Positions 17,250-25,932 of a stretch of 64,000 nt of DNA are shown piece after piece. How positions within the stretch are numbered: position 1 is the first letter of the stretch; each line of letters opens with the position of its first letter. A program made the position numbers and the translations under genes. The DNA is taken from positions 930,001 to 994,000 of the forward strand of contig NZ_WSRW01000001.1 of the NCBI RefSeq assembly GCF_009770985.1, given 5' to 3'. Below the pieces are notes generated by a model, which did no database searches, had not been told where the DNA came from, and was given only the letters and a program-made list of their open reading frames with translations. The DNA comes from Mucilaginibacter lacusdianchii (GTDB lineage Bacteria > Bacteroidota > Bacteroidia > Sphingobacteriales > Sphingobacteriaceae).

Positions 17250-20200
17250 TTAAAATTTAGCAGTAAAGCCGGCAGTAAGGGTGCGCTGGTTAGCAGCTGA
17301 ATTCCTGTCGATACCTTGCGTAGTGTTACCAGCAGAACCAGCACCATTTGAAGAAACCTCAGGATCTGAACCCGGATATTTTGTAAAGACAAATAAGTTG
17401 TAACCACTTACATAAAAGCGCAAATTAGATAAGCCTACTTTACTTAATAGTGGCTTCGGTAAAGCATATCCAAAATTAAAGCTTTTCACTTTTAAAAAGT
17501 CACTTTTAAACACGTTGGCAGACATAGGCAATGTTGAGCCATTAGATACGTTATCATTAGCCACCACACGAGGGATATTGGTAACCTGGCCTGGGGTAGT
17601 CCAACGGTTTAAGATATCTACATTATTATTCCAAAAACGCTGATCGTGCAACCCTGCGTTAGTACCATAATAGGTATAACCACCCAACTGATAAGTAAGT
17701 AATACATTTAGATCAAAACTTTTATAACGGAACGTGTTACTGAAGCCACCAAACGCTTTAGGTGCTGTTTGCTTGTAGTTAACAGCATCGGCGCTTTGTG
17801 TGATTGCCGGTGCACGTGTACCATCGGTATATTCCCATTGGAAGCGACCTGTTGCCGGAACATGGCTATATAAAACTTCGCGACCTGCCGCATTTAAAAA
17901 TATCCGGCGTCCGGATGCTGGATCTACACCGGCTGTACGTACAATGTATAAGCTACCTATTGAATGCCCAACTTCGCTGATACTTGCAGTTTCGCTACCT
18001 GATGTAGTAGAGGTTATTCTGGTTTGCCCCTCTGCCAAGCTCACCAACTGGTTGCGGTTGAATGAAATATTGAATGAAGAGTTCCAGCTGAAATCTTTTG
18101 AGCGGATAGCTTCAGCATTCAAGCCAATTTCTACGCCTTTGTTAAACATTGAACCGATGTTAATTACCGGTCTTGATGGTAAACCCGCTGATGGAGCAGT
18201 CTCTACCGGAAGAATCAAATCTGTAATATTACTTTTATAGTAGGTAACTTCGGCAGTAACCCTGTCATTTAAGACGCCAAAATTAGCGCCTAAATCTAAT
18301 TTACTTATCGTTTCCCATTGCAAATTAGGATTTCCGGTCTGGTTGAAGTATAAAGAACCTGCGGTATTATATAAGCCTGTTGCATATAAACCATATGAAT
18401 CATATGCACCTATATTGTTGGCATTACCTACACGACCATAGCTGGCACGTAATCTGAAGCTGCTAAAAATTTTGTCTGCATTTATAGAGTTCCAGAATTT
18501 TTCTCGTGCAATTTCATAAGCAACTGCACCGCCCGGAAAGTAACCAGCTTTATTATTAGCACCAAATGCCGAGAACTCATCCCTTCTTAAAGTACCGCTG
18601 ATATAATATTTTTTATCAAAATCATAATTCAAACGACCAAAGAACGATACTAGGTAATCTTCAGAATAAGCCATACCTGAAGGGACATTGGTTGCATAGC
18701 CAGCCTGTACAACATCAAATGCCGGATCAGATATTACAGTACGGTTTATACCAAAACCACGGCTTGCGGTACGTTGCTGCTCGTTGCCCAACAACAAGCT
18801 TACGCTATGTTTGGCCGCAAAAGTGCGGTCAAACTGCAAGGTATTATCCCAAACCCATCTTTGATTTTTATAGAAAGTACCTGTTGCCGAGGCTGTGGGA
18901 TTACCATCGCCCTGTATAGGGTTTTGATAAGTATCAATATTCCGATACAAATAATCAATACCGTACTGTGATTTAAAAGTAACCCAAGATAATGGCTTGA
19001 TTTGTACATACAAATTTGATGAAACTTGGTTTATCTCATTACTTGAGCGGTTCAAATCCAATAGTGGAACAATGTTGTAGTAACCAATACCCAAGCCTTT
19101 GTTTGCGCCTAAGCCTAGGGTATTACCGTTGATGTTATAAGTACCGTTTGCATTGTAAGGGCTGATATTGGGGGGCAATACTAAACCGATACGACCTAAA
19201 CCAGTGATACCAAATGCCTCACCTTCTTGTGAACCAGAACTGGTGGCAGCAGTGTTTAAACTATTGCTGTATGATAGTTTTCCGCCTACAGTTATGATTT
19301 TGCTGGCCTTATGATCAAAATTGGCCAACATCTGCTTTCTTTCAAAACCGTTTTTTTGAATTAAACCTTCCTGTTTACTCCAGTTTGCCGATAAATAGTA
19401 GCTAGTGTTTTCATTGGCACCAGATAAACTCATAGTGCTATTGTAAGAGGTTGCAGTTCTGTATATATAGTCAAACCAATTGGTATTAACAATATTACCG
19501 TTAGCATCCAAAGTGTTTTCGTAATACAAATCATTAGTAGCACCTGTTCTGCGATAAGTACCAGCATTTACTAAGCCTTCGTTTTTGATGATGGTGTAAT
19601 CAGCTGCATTTAACAATTTGGGTAAACGATAAGGCTTGTTCATACCAATCCAGCTATCTAAAGTAACAACCGTTTTACCTTTTTTACCTTTTTTAGTGGT
19701 AACGAATATTACGCCATTGGCGGCACGGCTACCATAAATAGCTGTTGCTGCAGCATCTTTTCCGACATCTATACTTTCTATATCTTCCGGATTGATATTA
19801 GCCAAAGCATCGCCGGCAGCAGCTGTACCGCCATTTTGATTACCGCTAAAGCTTGGCACACCATCAATCACATACAAAGGTTGAGAACTACCATTAATCG
19901 AATTGGTACCGCGAATACGGATTACCGGAGTTGAGTTTAACACACCTGTCGGAATGTTTACCTGAGCACCAGCTACACGTCCACCTAAAGCCTGCTGAAT
20001 GTTTTGCACTGGTTGCTGAGCAATATCTGTTCCTTTTACAGTGCCAATACTACCAACCACATCACGTCTAACCTGCGTGCCGTAACCTACTACTACCACA
20101 TCGTTTAATGTACTGGCAGTTCCAGACATCACCACATCCACCCTATCACCTGTTGGTGTAATACTTTGCGAGGTAAACCCAACAAAACTGAATGTTAATA

Positions 20201-20408
20201 CCTGACCTGAAGCTATTTTAATGGAATAAGAACCATCGGGACCTGTTTGCGTGCCGGATTTTGAGCCCTGAACCATAACACTTACACCTGGAAGACCTAA
20301 TCCGTCATCTTTTCCGGTTACTTTTCCGGTTACTGTGCGGGTTTGCGCATAAACTTGCGTGCTTAGCAGGAGCAAAACCCATAAAAAATTGAGTAGAACT
20401 TTTTTCAT
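17250..20408 (-). CDS. SusC/RagA-family TonB-dependent receptor
   Basis: A 1052-residue outer-membrane receptor. In order: signal peptide (1-21), carboxypeptidase-like regulatory domain (about 24-105), a plug domain opening with the SusC signature DVVVVGYGTQVRRDVVGS, and the C-terminal barrel. Unlike the receptor at 3235-6672 it has no STN domain, so it should not signal through FecR. It is followed by its SusD partner. The 516-bp upstream region is long and AT-rich and carries a perfect palindrome. Confidence 0.95.
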   Translation of the reverse strand: MKKVLLNFLWVLLLLSTQVYAQTRTVTGKVTGKDDGLGLPGVSVMVQGSKSGTQTGPDGSYSIKIASGQVLTFSFVGFTSQSITPTGDRVDVVMSGTASTLNDVVVVGYGTQVRRDVVGSIGTVKGTDIAQQPVQNIQQALGGRVAGAQVNIPTGVLNSTPVIRIRGTNSINGSSQPLYVIDGVPSFSGNQNGGTAAAGDALANINPEDIESIDVGKDAAATAIYGSRAANGVIFVTTKKGKKGKTVVTLDSWIGMNKPYRLPKLLNAADYTIIKNEGLVNAGTYRRTGATNDLYYENTLDANGNIVNTNWFDYIYRTATSYNSTMSLSGANENTSYYLSANWSKQEGLIQKNGFERKQMLANFDHKASKIITVGGKLSYSNSLNTAATSSGSQEGEAFGITGLGRIGLVLPPNISPYNANGTYNINGNTLGLGANKGLGIGYYNIVPLLDLNRSSNEINQVSSNLYVQIKPLSWVTFKSQYGIDYLYRNIDTYQNPIQGDGNPTASATGTFYKNQRWVWDNTLQFDRTFAAKHSVSLLLGNEQQRTASRGFGINRTVISDPAFDVVQAGYATNVPSGMAYSEDYLVSFFGRLNYDFDKKYYISGTLRRDEFSAFGANNKAGYFPGGAVAYEIAREKFWNSINADKIFSSFRLRASYGRVGNANNIGAYDSYGLYATGLYNTAGSLYFNQTGNPNLQWETISKLDLGANFGVLNDRVTAEVTYYKSNITDLILPVETAPSAGLPSRPVINIGSMFNKGVEIGLNAEAIRSKDFSWNSSFNISFNRNQLVSLAEGQTRITSTTSGSETASISEVGHSIGSLYIVRTAGVDPASGRRIFLNAAGREVLYSHVPATGRFQWEYTDGTRAPAITQSADAVNYKQTAPKAFGGFSNTFRYKSFDLNVLLTYQLGGYTYYGTNAGLHDQRFWNNNVDILNRWTTPGQVTNIPRVVANDNVSNGSTLPMSANVFKSDFLKVKSFNFGYALPKPLLSKVGLSNLRFYVSGYNLFVFTKYPGSDPEVSSNGAGSAGNTTQGIDRNSAANQRTLTAGFTAKF

Positions 20409-20924
20409 TCGCTAATAGTTTGATTAATTAAGGGCAATTTATAATAAATATTTACTTCAAAGTACTAAATGATGATTTTTTATTAAATAATCGGTCATAT
20501 TTTTTAATTTATTTTATAAATACTAAACAATTTACCCTAATAGCATCATTTTGATTAATTAATTTGAGATAATCGGATTTTTACGCCACAAAAAACCTCA
20601 TTTCGCTAGAAAACGAATGCAGATAAAAGAATTCCTAGAAAAAGTGGCTGTTTTTTTTAGATGAAATGGATTGGAATACCATTCATGGCCTAAAATATAG
20701 ATTTAATATTAAAATGTAAAAAACTTGTTACATTTATTTACAACCATTGGTTGTAAAAGATAAGGTTGAAGCAAAATGCAATACTGGTATTGAAGATCAG
20801 CAAGTAAGTAAGCAACTGGCATTGCTTATTGCCTGACATTAAAAGATTAGATTATATACTAGAATTAAAGGCTAGCGTATGACAGTTAATTAAAGTTTGA
20901 TTGTCCTCCGTCTTAAATATATCA
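20409..20924. promoter_or_regulatory. Long AT-rich control region upstream of the second SusC gene
   Basis: 516 bases with no convincing gene. It contains a direct repeat of TTTGATTAATTA (near 20419 and 20551) and a perfect 21-bp palindrome at 20737-20757. No exact TAnnTTTG match was found at a good distance from the SusC start; GTACTTTG about 50 nt upstream is the nearest. The region probably holds the susCD promoter and operator sites. Confidence 0.45.
20737..20757. promoter_or_regulatory. Perfect 21-bp palindrome, operator-like
   Basis: The arm TTTACAACCA, one central T, then the exact reverse complement of the arm. It sits 329 bp upstream of the SusC start and 168 bp past the end of the TPK-like gene. 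No U-tract follows, so a protein-binding site is more likely than a terminator. Confidence 0.45.
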
Positions 20925-21494
20925 TTAATATCTTTCTGCTATCATCAAATAAGGCTCTTTAAAAGTCAATTTAAAAAACCCATCATTGGTAGTTGAATAT
21001 TGATTATGCGTTAACGGTGCCAGACCTTCTTCCAACAACTCAATAGATGGCCCTAGTATTTCAATTAATTCACCAGCTGGCTTCCATTTGCTGAAACCCG
21101 ACATGATTGGATATATTTTTTGCTGATTACAAAAAACCACCCAATCAATTTTACCAACATAAGCTTGATACGTTTTAAAATCAAACCCACTGGTAACGAT
21201 ATTTACAGCTGGATAACCCTGCTCTATTAAAAATTCAAGTGCCGCATTCAAAAGCGGCTTACCTGCACTCTTAAGAGTTTTCACATCAGATTGTGCAATA
21301 CTAAAGCCTTCATCACCTATTATGTAATCTACCTTAATATCATAAATGGCCAACTGTTCGGCCATGGCAGAAACGGCTATCACTGTTGGGCTCCATTCCA
21401 GCAATTGCCCTAGCTCTTCGTCTGTAAATTGATCCAGGCCTAATATTAATAAAGCCGGTTCCTGCTTTTCGCGAACAATATGATGTGACGACAT
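20925..21494 (-). CDS. Thiamine-pyrophosphokinase-like protein with atypical motif
   Basis: A 189-residue cytoplasmic protein whose first part looks like the catalytic fold of thiamine pyrophosphokinase: an ALLILGLDQF strand, then VIAVSAMAEQLAIYDIKVDYIIGDEGF. In true TPK the last segment is GDfDS followed by a TD-x-E motif. Here it is GDEGFS (60-65) and the Asp-rich follow-on is missing (GKPLLNAALEFL). Either a divergent TPK or an inactive or repurposed relative is possible, as is a distant MptE/DUF115-like pyrophosphokinase. It lies 3.3 kb from the thiamine-uptake operon, which itself lacks a TPK. Confidence 0.6.
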   Translation of the reverse strand: MSSHHIVREKQEPALLILGLDQFTDEELGQLLEWSPTVIAVSAMAEQLAIYDIKVDYIIGDEGFSIAQSDVKTLKSAGKPLLNAALEFLIEQGYPAVNIVTSGFDFKTYQAYVGKIDWVVFCNQQKIYPIMSGFSKWKPAGELIEILGPSIELLEEGLAPLTHNQYSTTNDGFFKLTFKEPYLMIAERY

Positions 21495-21522
21495 AATTTA
21501 ATTGGTTTGCTAGACCGCATTT

Positions 21523-21563
21523 CATACTCAAGTAGTATGTTTGCAAAAGTGTTAATTCACTTT
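21523..21563. promoter_or_regulatory. Two adjacent dyads in a divergent promoter region
   Basis: CATACT-5 nt-AGTATG (21523-21539) and AAAGTG-6 nt-CACTTT (21546-21563) are both perfect. They lie in the 94-bp spacer between the TPK-like gene (minus) and the glycosyltransferase-like gene (plus). They may be operator half-sites; this is inference from symmetry and position only. Confidence 0.35.
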
Positions 21564-21588
21564 CATAGCCCACTTATACAAAGGTATA

Positions 21589-22443
21589 ATGAATAATAAC
21601 GATAGCCAACAAAATCAATTTGCCTTACTGGTACATACTTGCGACCGGTATCGCTTTTTGTATCCGGGCTTTAGTTACTTTTTTGACAAATACTGGGATT
21701 TTGGGGCACATTGCAACTATTATTTCGCTACCGAAGAAGCAGAAACGGCTTTACCACATTTCACCAATATCAAGTCGGGCAATGGTGAGTGGGCCGACCG
21801 GTTACGTTATTTATTGGAACATATTATTCGAGAACAGTATGTACTATACTTTCAGGAAGATATGTGGTTAAACCAACCTACCAGCGGAAGCTTTTTTAAC
21901 AAACTGTTTGCGCTGGCACAAGCCAACAACTGGCAACAGATAAAATTAGGAAGCGCCAGTTTGTACAAAACGCAGCCTACACCTTATTATATAGAAGGGT
22001 TCAATGTAACGCTGCTCGATAACCAAGCATCAGATTATCTGATGTCGCACCAGGTTACGTTATGGAATAAAGATTTTTTGATTCAACAATTACATAAAGG
22101 GGAACATCCCTGGCGTAACGAAAGGCGGGGCACCAAGCGTCTCAAAAAATTAAATCCTCAAATTTTCCATGTCGACTACTTTGCCGAAAATGGTCAGGGT
22201 ACCATTAACAACAATCAGCCGAACGCCATACGCAGTGCATATTATACCATATCGGGCAACAGCATGTTGCAAAACCGTGTGGAACCTTATATTACAGCAC
22301 TATTACAAGGAACGCCTGAGCAACAAACTTACGCTGCACAACTAGAATATCATTATCAAAACCAGCTCACGCACGATGGCTTACCTAAGCCGCGAAAGGA
22401 AGACATCTTTAAAAAGATTAAAAATTGGTTATTAAATAAATAA
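21589..22443 (+). CDS. Glycosyltransferase-like protein, family not recognised
   Basis: A 284-residue soluble protein. The opening FALLVHTCDRYRFLYPGFSY resembles the N-terminal nucleotide-binding strand of a GT-A-type glycosyltransferase, and YVLYFQEDMWL near residue 85 could supply the acidic metal site. The C terminus is basic (PRKEDIFKKIKNWL). I cannot assign it to a named family, and the call rests on these two segments. It is transcribed away from the TPK-like gene and ends at a terminator shared with the phosphatase gene. Confidence 0.5.
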   Translation: MNNNDSQQNQFALLVHTCDRYRFLYPGFSYFFDKYWDFGAHCNYYFATEEAETALPHFTNIKSGNGEWADRLRYLLEHIIREQYVLYFQEDMWLNQPTSGSFFNKLFALAQANNWQQIKLGSASLYKTQPTPYYIEGFNVTLLDNQASDYLMSHQVTLWNKDFLIQQLHKGEHPWRNERRGTKRLKKLNPQIFHVDYFAENGQGTINNNQPNAIRSAYYTISGNSMLQNRVEPYITALLQGTPEQQTYAAQLEYHYQNQLTHDGLPKPRKEDIFKKIKNWLLNK

Positions 22444-22470
22444 GGCCTGCATTTTTGCGCAGGCCTTATT
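22439..22470. terminator. Bidirectional terminator between convergent genes
   Basis: A perfect 12-bp stem (AATAAGGCCTGC and complement) with an 8-nt loop, flanked by A/T-rich runs. It overlaps the stop codon of the plus-strand gene and lies 6 nt past the stop of the phosphatase gene. Confidence 0.85.
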
Positions 22471-22475
22471 TATTA

Positions 22476-24134
22476 TTACTTTTTCAGAGCTTCCTGTACT
22501 ACTTTACCTATACAGCCACTTGGCATTTGAATGTGCAATAAGCCAGCTAAAGTGGCCGAAATATCCGTCATATGCGTATCGCGGTTTAGGCTACCGTGCT
22601 GTATGCCCCATCCCATCAATACAAATGGAATGTGCGTATCGTACGGCGAACTTACCCCATGCGAAGCGCCGGTTGCCGAACGGCCTGCATACCATCCGGG
22701 CTGTAGTATTACTTGAATTTCGCCGCTACGATCGGCATTGTAACCGTTAATAATACGCTCGCGCAATTCGGCAGGCACGCTGGCCAGTTGCACTTTTTGC
22801 ATATCCACGGCATATAATACACCGAGTTGCTGCGTCAGCCAGTCTATGCAATCCTTTTTGATGGCCTCTTTATTAAGATTTTTCTGCGCAATGGCTTTAT
22901 TGTTCAAATTTATCTGATAGCTATCGATGCCTCTGATTAATGGGCTGATTTTGTATTTATCTTCCAATAAATTATTTAAAGCTTTAGTAGCTGCACCTGA
23001 ATCCCAAAGACCGGACGGAATATTATGACTTTTGGCAAAAGTTGCATTATGAGCAGCACCATGATCGGCTGTTAAAAAAGCAGTGTAATTACCTTTACCT
23101 ACTTTAGCATCCAGATATGAAAAGAAGGCTGCCAGATCTTTATCCAAGCGCAGGTACACATCTTCTGCTTCAACGGAATTAGGGCCAAACTGATGACCTA
23201 CATAATCGGTTGATGAAAGGCTAACCGCCAGAAAATCAGTAACGGGCCCCTTGCCTAACTGTTCGGCATCTAAAGCTGTTTTGGCAAATTCCAGTGTTAA
23301 TGTATTACCGAAAGGCGTAGCCCGAATGGCACCAAAATCACTACCTTTTATAGTTGGCAAATCATGCGGAAACACCGGTGCTTTTTCACCTCTTGATGAT
23401 GTTTCGGCCGGAGAATTATCCGGTGCGCTTTGCACATAGCTTTCAATTGGATATAACGTATTCCAAGGCTGGCTCAAATACTTATTTACCAACCCTTGAT
23501 CGTTAAACTGTTTTACCCAAGCAGGCAAATCACCCATGTAGTAGGTACTGGTAATCCAACGGCCACTGGCATCGTCAAACCAGTAAGCACCATTAGGTGT
23601 ATGGCCGGCAGGCAAAATACTGCCCCGGTCTTTTAAAGCAATACCAATTACCTTTGAACGGAAATTGGTTGCCAGTTTCAATTCATCTGTAATAGTGCTG
23701 GCCAGTAAATTACGTGGTGACATTTGTCCGGCTTTTGACGGACTTCCTACCGTTTGTACGGTGGTATCTTCGGTACAATAGGTATACCGGCCGGTTGCCT
23801 GTATAAAGAATGAATTAGCCGCAATACCATGAATGGCCGGTACCGAGCCGGTGTAAATACAACTATGGCCGGGCGCGGTTTCGGTAGGCAGGTAATCGAT
23901 ATGGGTATTTTCACAAGTAAAACCCTCGTTTAACATCCGTTTAAAACCGCCGGTTTGGTAACGGTCGTAAAAACGATACAAATAATCCCAACGCATTTGG
24001 TCAACCACAATACCCACCACCAGTTTAGGACGAGGCAAGGTTGTAGCATTTGTTACGGGAGTTTTAGCTTTTTGTGCTGATGAAAGCATTGGCATTACTG
24101 CCATGCCTATTAATACCCAGTTCTTAAATTTCAT
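22476..24134 (-). CDS. PafA-type alkaline phosphatase
   Basis: A 552-residue secreted phosphatase of the alkaline phosphatase superfamily, similar to Flavobacterium/Elizabethkingia PafA. A signal peptide (1-20) is followed by metal ligand D45 (VGIVVDQMRWDYLYR) and a Thr nucleophile region in TETAPGHSCIYTGS (84-97). The K-x-R pair that marks PafA-like monoesterases is in ALKDRGSILPAGH (K168, R170). A distal metal site is in TADHGAAHN. It releases phosphate from organic esters in the periplasm. It lies on the same strand as the thiamine-uptake operon but 690 bp away, across a repeat element. A role in dephosphorylating thiamine phosphates before uptake is possible but unsupported. Confidence 0.9.
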   Translation of the reverse strand: MKFKNWVLIGMAVMPMLSSAQKAKTPVTNATTLPRPKLVVGIVVDQMRWDYLYRFYDRYQTGGFKRMLNEGFTCENTHIDYLPTETAPGHSCIYTGSVPAIHGIAANSFFIQATGRYTYCTEDTTVQTVGSPSKAGQMSPRNLLASTITDELKLATNFRSKVIGIALKDRGSILPAGHTPNGAYWFDDASGRWITSTYYMGDLPAWVKQFNDQGLVNKYLSQPWNTLYPIESYVQSAPDNSPAETSSRGEKAPVFPHDLPTIKGSDFGAIRATPFGNTLTLEFAKTALDAEQLGKGPVTDFLAVSLSSTDYVGHQFGPNSVEAEDVYLRLDKDLAAFFSYLDAKVGKGNYTAFLTADHGAAHNATFAKSHNIPSGLWDSGAATKALNNLLEDKYKISPLIRGIDSYQINLNNKAIAQKNLNKEAIKKDCIDWLTQQLGVLYAVDMQKVQLASVPAELRERIINGYNADRSGEIQVILQPGWYAGRSATGASHGVSSPYDTHIPFVLMGWGIQHGSLNRDTHMTDISATLAGLLHIQMPSGCIGKVVQEALKK

Positions 24135-24247
24135 TATAGCTGTTATATTAAGGGGGCAAATATCAGCAATGTAAATAAAAGGCAGTGTGATTTTTTTGTT
24201 ATGGAATGAAGAAAATAGGGTTTTATGCTTTAGGCTATGCTTTTAAA

Positions 24248-24806
24248 TTTGTGCTTTTCTAATTAGCTAATGCGTTTTTAACATCCTTTAGTGTTTTTAA
24301 ACCTACTTCGTCTGCTCATTGCCGCAGGGGCTAGTTCTTTTGTCATAGCTACAAAAGAACCAAAAAAGCCTAGCTGTTGCGATCACCTGTCTGCCCGCAA
24401 GGCCGTCGCTGGCCCGGGCGCAACAGCGGGCCACTGCGCTTCTCATATATCTATCTCGCAGGAGTTAACTTCAACGTAAAGCACTACCAGAACGAGCTTA
24501 AAAAAAGAATCGGCATTCAGCTTCTTTCGGTAGCTTCTAACTTAAGTATAAGTACTGACCTAAGTAGAAAGAAGGTGCGGCCGAGAGCGTTATTCACTTA
24601 ATGTTAGTTTTTTAACGGTGTTCATGAGATCGCTAACGCTAAGTTTTCTTTTGGTTACTTTTCTTTTTTGCGGTAAAAAAGAACGGCGAAGCCCTCTTGA
24701 GTGCCTATAAAAACAATTAAACAATACGAAAAAAAGTGACTTCCACAGGCAGTGGTCAAACAACATCCTTATCCTAACAAGGCACAACCTAAAGTCAAAG
24801 CACAAA
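24248..24806 (+). repeat. Hairpin-rich dispersed intergenic repeat, copy 1
   Basis: About 560 bp of non-coding sequence that recurs at 61227-61697 with long identical blocks. Shared landmarks in order: TAACATCCTTTAGTGTTT; a perfect 10-bp hairpin GTTCTTTTGT/ACAAAAGAAC with loop CATAGCT; CCTAGCTGTTGCGATCACCT with its GCTGTTGCG answered by CGCAACAGC; AAAGAATCGGCATTCAGCTT; AAGAAGGTGCGGCCGAGAGC; a hairpin with loop GCGGT; and CTTCCACAGGC. It fills the space between the phosphatase start and the end of the thiamine operon. Short ORFs inside it have no shared frame between copies and are not genes. Confidence 0.85.
24590..24647 (-). repeat. 60-bp module in copy 1, inverted relative to copy 2
   Basis: Read on the minus strand this segment (AAAACTTAGCG, then AGCGATCTCATGAACACC, ending AAGTGAATAA) matches 61325-61384 on the plus strand over nearly its whole length. 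In copy 1 it sits to the right of the GGCCGAGAGC block; in copy 2 it sits to the left of GCCTAGCTGTTGCG. Both ends lie next to ACCAAAA-type sequence. Confidence 0.8.
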
Positions 24807-24824
24807 AAAACACAAGACGCTCTC

Positions 24825-25931
24825 CTATTCACTAAACGTCAACAAAGCATGCTGACCAGCCGTATGCAAATCCCGCCATACCTGGTTAATCTCCGTATCG
24901 GGCGAAGCAGCTTGTAAGCCACAGTATGGATATAAAGTATCGACACTTTCGCGTGCAATCTGGGCTAACAAACGACTAGCGCGGCTAACAGCTTGTAGCT
25001 GCACATCTTCAATATGATGACTTGTTTCCATGGCCTGCCAGGAAGCGTCAAGTGCCTGATAAAAATTATCGCGCATGGCCTGTATATTCTCTCTTACCCC
25101 TTGCAGTGTATTCAGTAACACTTCGCGGTGTACATCGGTTAAACGCTTCTGTTTTAATTTCTCATGAAATATAGGCTCGCATAAATCAGCAAAATGTATA
25201 GCCATCCCCGAAAGGTTAGCAGCCAGGGTAGCTTCGGCCAGTTGCAGGAATGGATAGCGGTATAAAGGTCCGTCAATTAAGGTATCTTCTGCATTGATTT
25301 TAAAACTTCGGTTGGCACTTACCCCAGCATCGTGCAGTGTAAAAGCATGACTACCGGTACCCATCATACCTATATATTTCCAAGCAGGTACCAAGCTAGC
25401 AGCGTCTTTATCAATCACAAACGATAATATCATTGGCTTACCGCTGGAATCCATTACTGGTTTATTATTATCAATAATCTGACAGCTGGCCGTAAAGTGG
25501 GTTGCATGCCGAACGCCGCTGGCATATTTCCAGCTACCATTAAGCACATAACCGTCATCAGTTATAGTAGCCGTACCCGAATCAGCACCACTACCTGCCA
25601 GGCAAACCCTAGGGTCGGCAAATATCGATTGAGCTGCTTCGGGCGCTATAAAGCCGCCAAACCAGCCTGCTCCGGCACATAAGGTAACTACCCAGCCCAG
25701 GCTGCCATCAGCCCAAGCCAATGCTTCTTCCAAGCGAACTAGATCTGGCAAAGGCATTTCCACACCACCATAAGCGGCAGGTATTAATAGCTTAAACCAT
25801 TGCTGCTCATAAATAAGCTCAAGCTGTGCAGATTGCAATAATCCTGCTTGCTCGGCAGCAAAAGCATTTTTGCGGATAACAGTTACCCATTCAGGCTGCA
25901 ATAGAACAGAAGGATGAGGTATGGCAAGCAT
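24825..25931 (-). CDS. Acyl-CoA-dehydrogenase-fold flavoprotein (monooxygenase-like) in the thiamine operon
   Basis: A 368-residue protein with the three-domain acyl-CoA dehydrogenase fold: a helical N-terminal part (LLIPAAYGGVEMPLPDLVR), a middle beta domain (YVLNGSWKYASGVRHATHF), and a C-terminal helical domain ending in NQVWRDLHTAGQHALL. The GSWKYASG and WRD-x-H-x6-H features resemble the HsaA/DszC group of flavin monooxygenases more than true dehydrogenases, but this is a motif-level judgement. The gene starts one base after the pnuT stop, so it is tightly co-transcribed under the TPP riboswitch. Oxidative salvage or modification of a thiamine-related compound is the natural guess, with no direct support. 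No terminator is seen before repeat copy 1. Confidence 0.8.
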   Translation of the reverse strand: MLAIPHPSVLLQPEWVTVIRKNAFAAEQAGLLQSAQLELIYEQQWFKLLIPAAYGGVEMPLPDLVRLEEALAWADGSLGWVVTLCAGAGWFGGFIAPEAAQSIFADPRVCLAGSGADSGTATITDDGYVLNGSWKYASGVRHATHFTASCQIIDNNKPVMDSSGKPMILSFVIDKDAASLVPAWKYIGMMGTGSHAFTLHDAGVSANRSFKINAEDTLIDGPLYRYPFLQLAEATLAANLSGMAIHFADLCEPIFHEKLKQKRLTDVHREVLLNTLQGVRENIQAMRDNFYQALDASWQAMETSHHIEDVQLQAVSRASRLLAQIARESVDTLYPYCGLQAASPDTEINQVWRDLHTAGQHALLTFSE

Positions 25932-25932
25932 A

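Noticed and set aside
24291-24832. Three short ORFs (63-81 codons) inside repeat copy 1
   Set aside because: They have no matching frame in copy 2, unusual composition and cover hairpins; they are by-products of the repeat.
24135-24834. Insertion sequence or transposon remnant between the phosphatase and thiamine operon
   Set aside because: No transposase frame, terminal inverted repeats or target-site duplication could be found; it is better described as a non-coding repeat.
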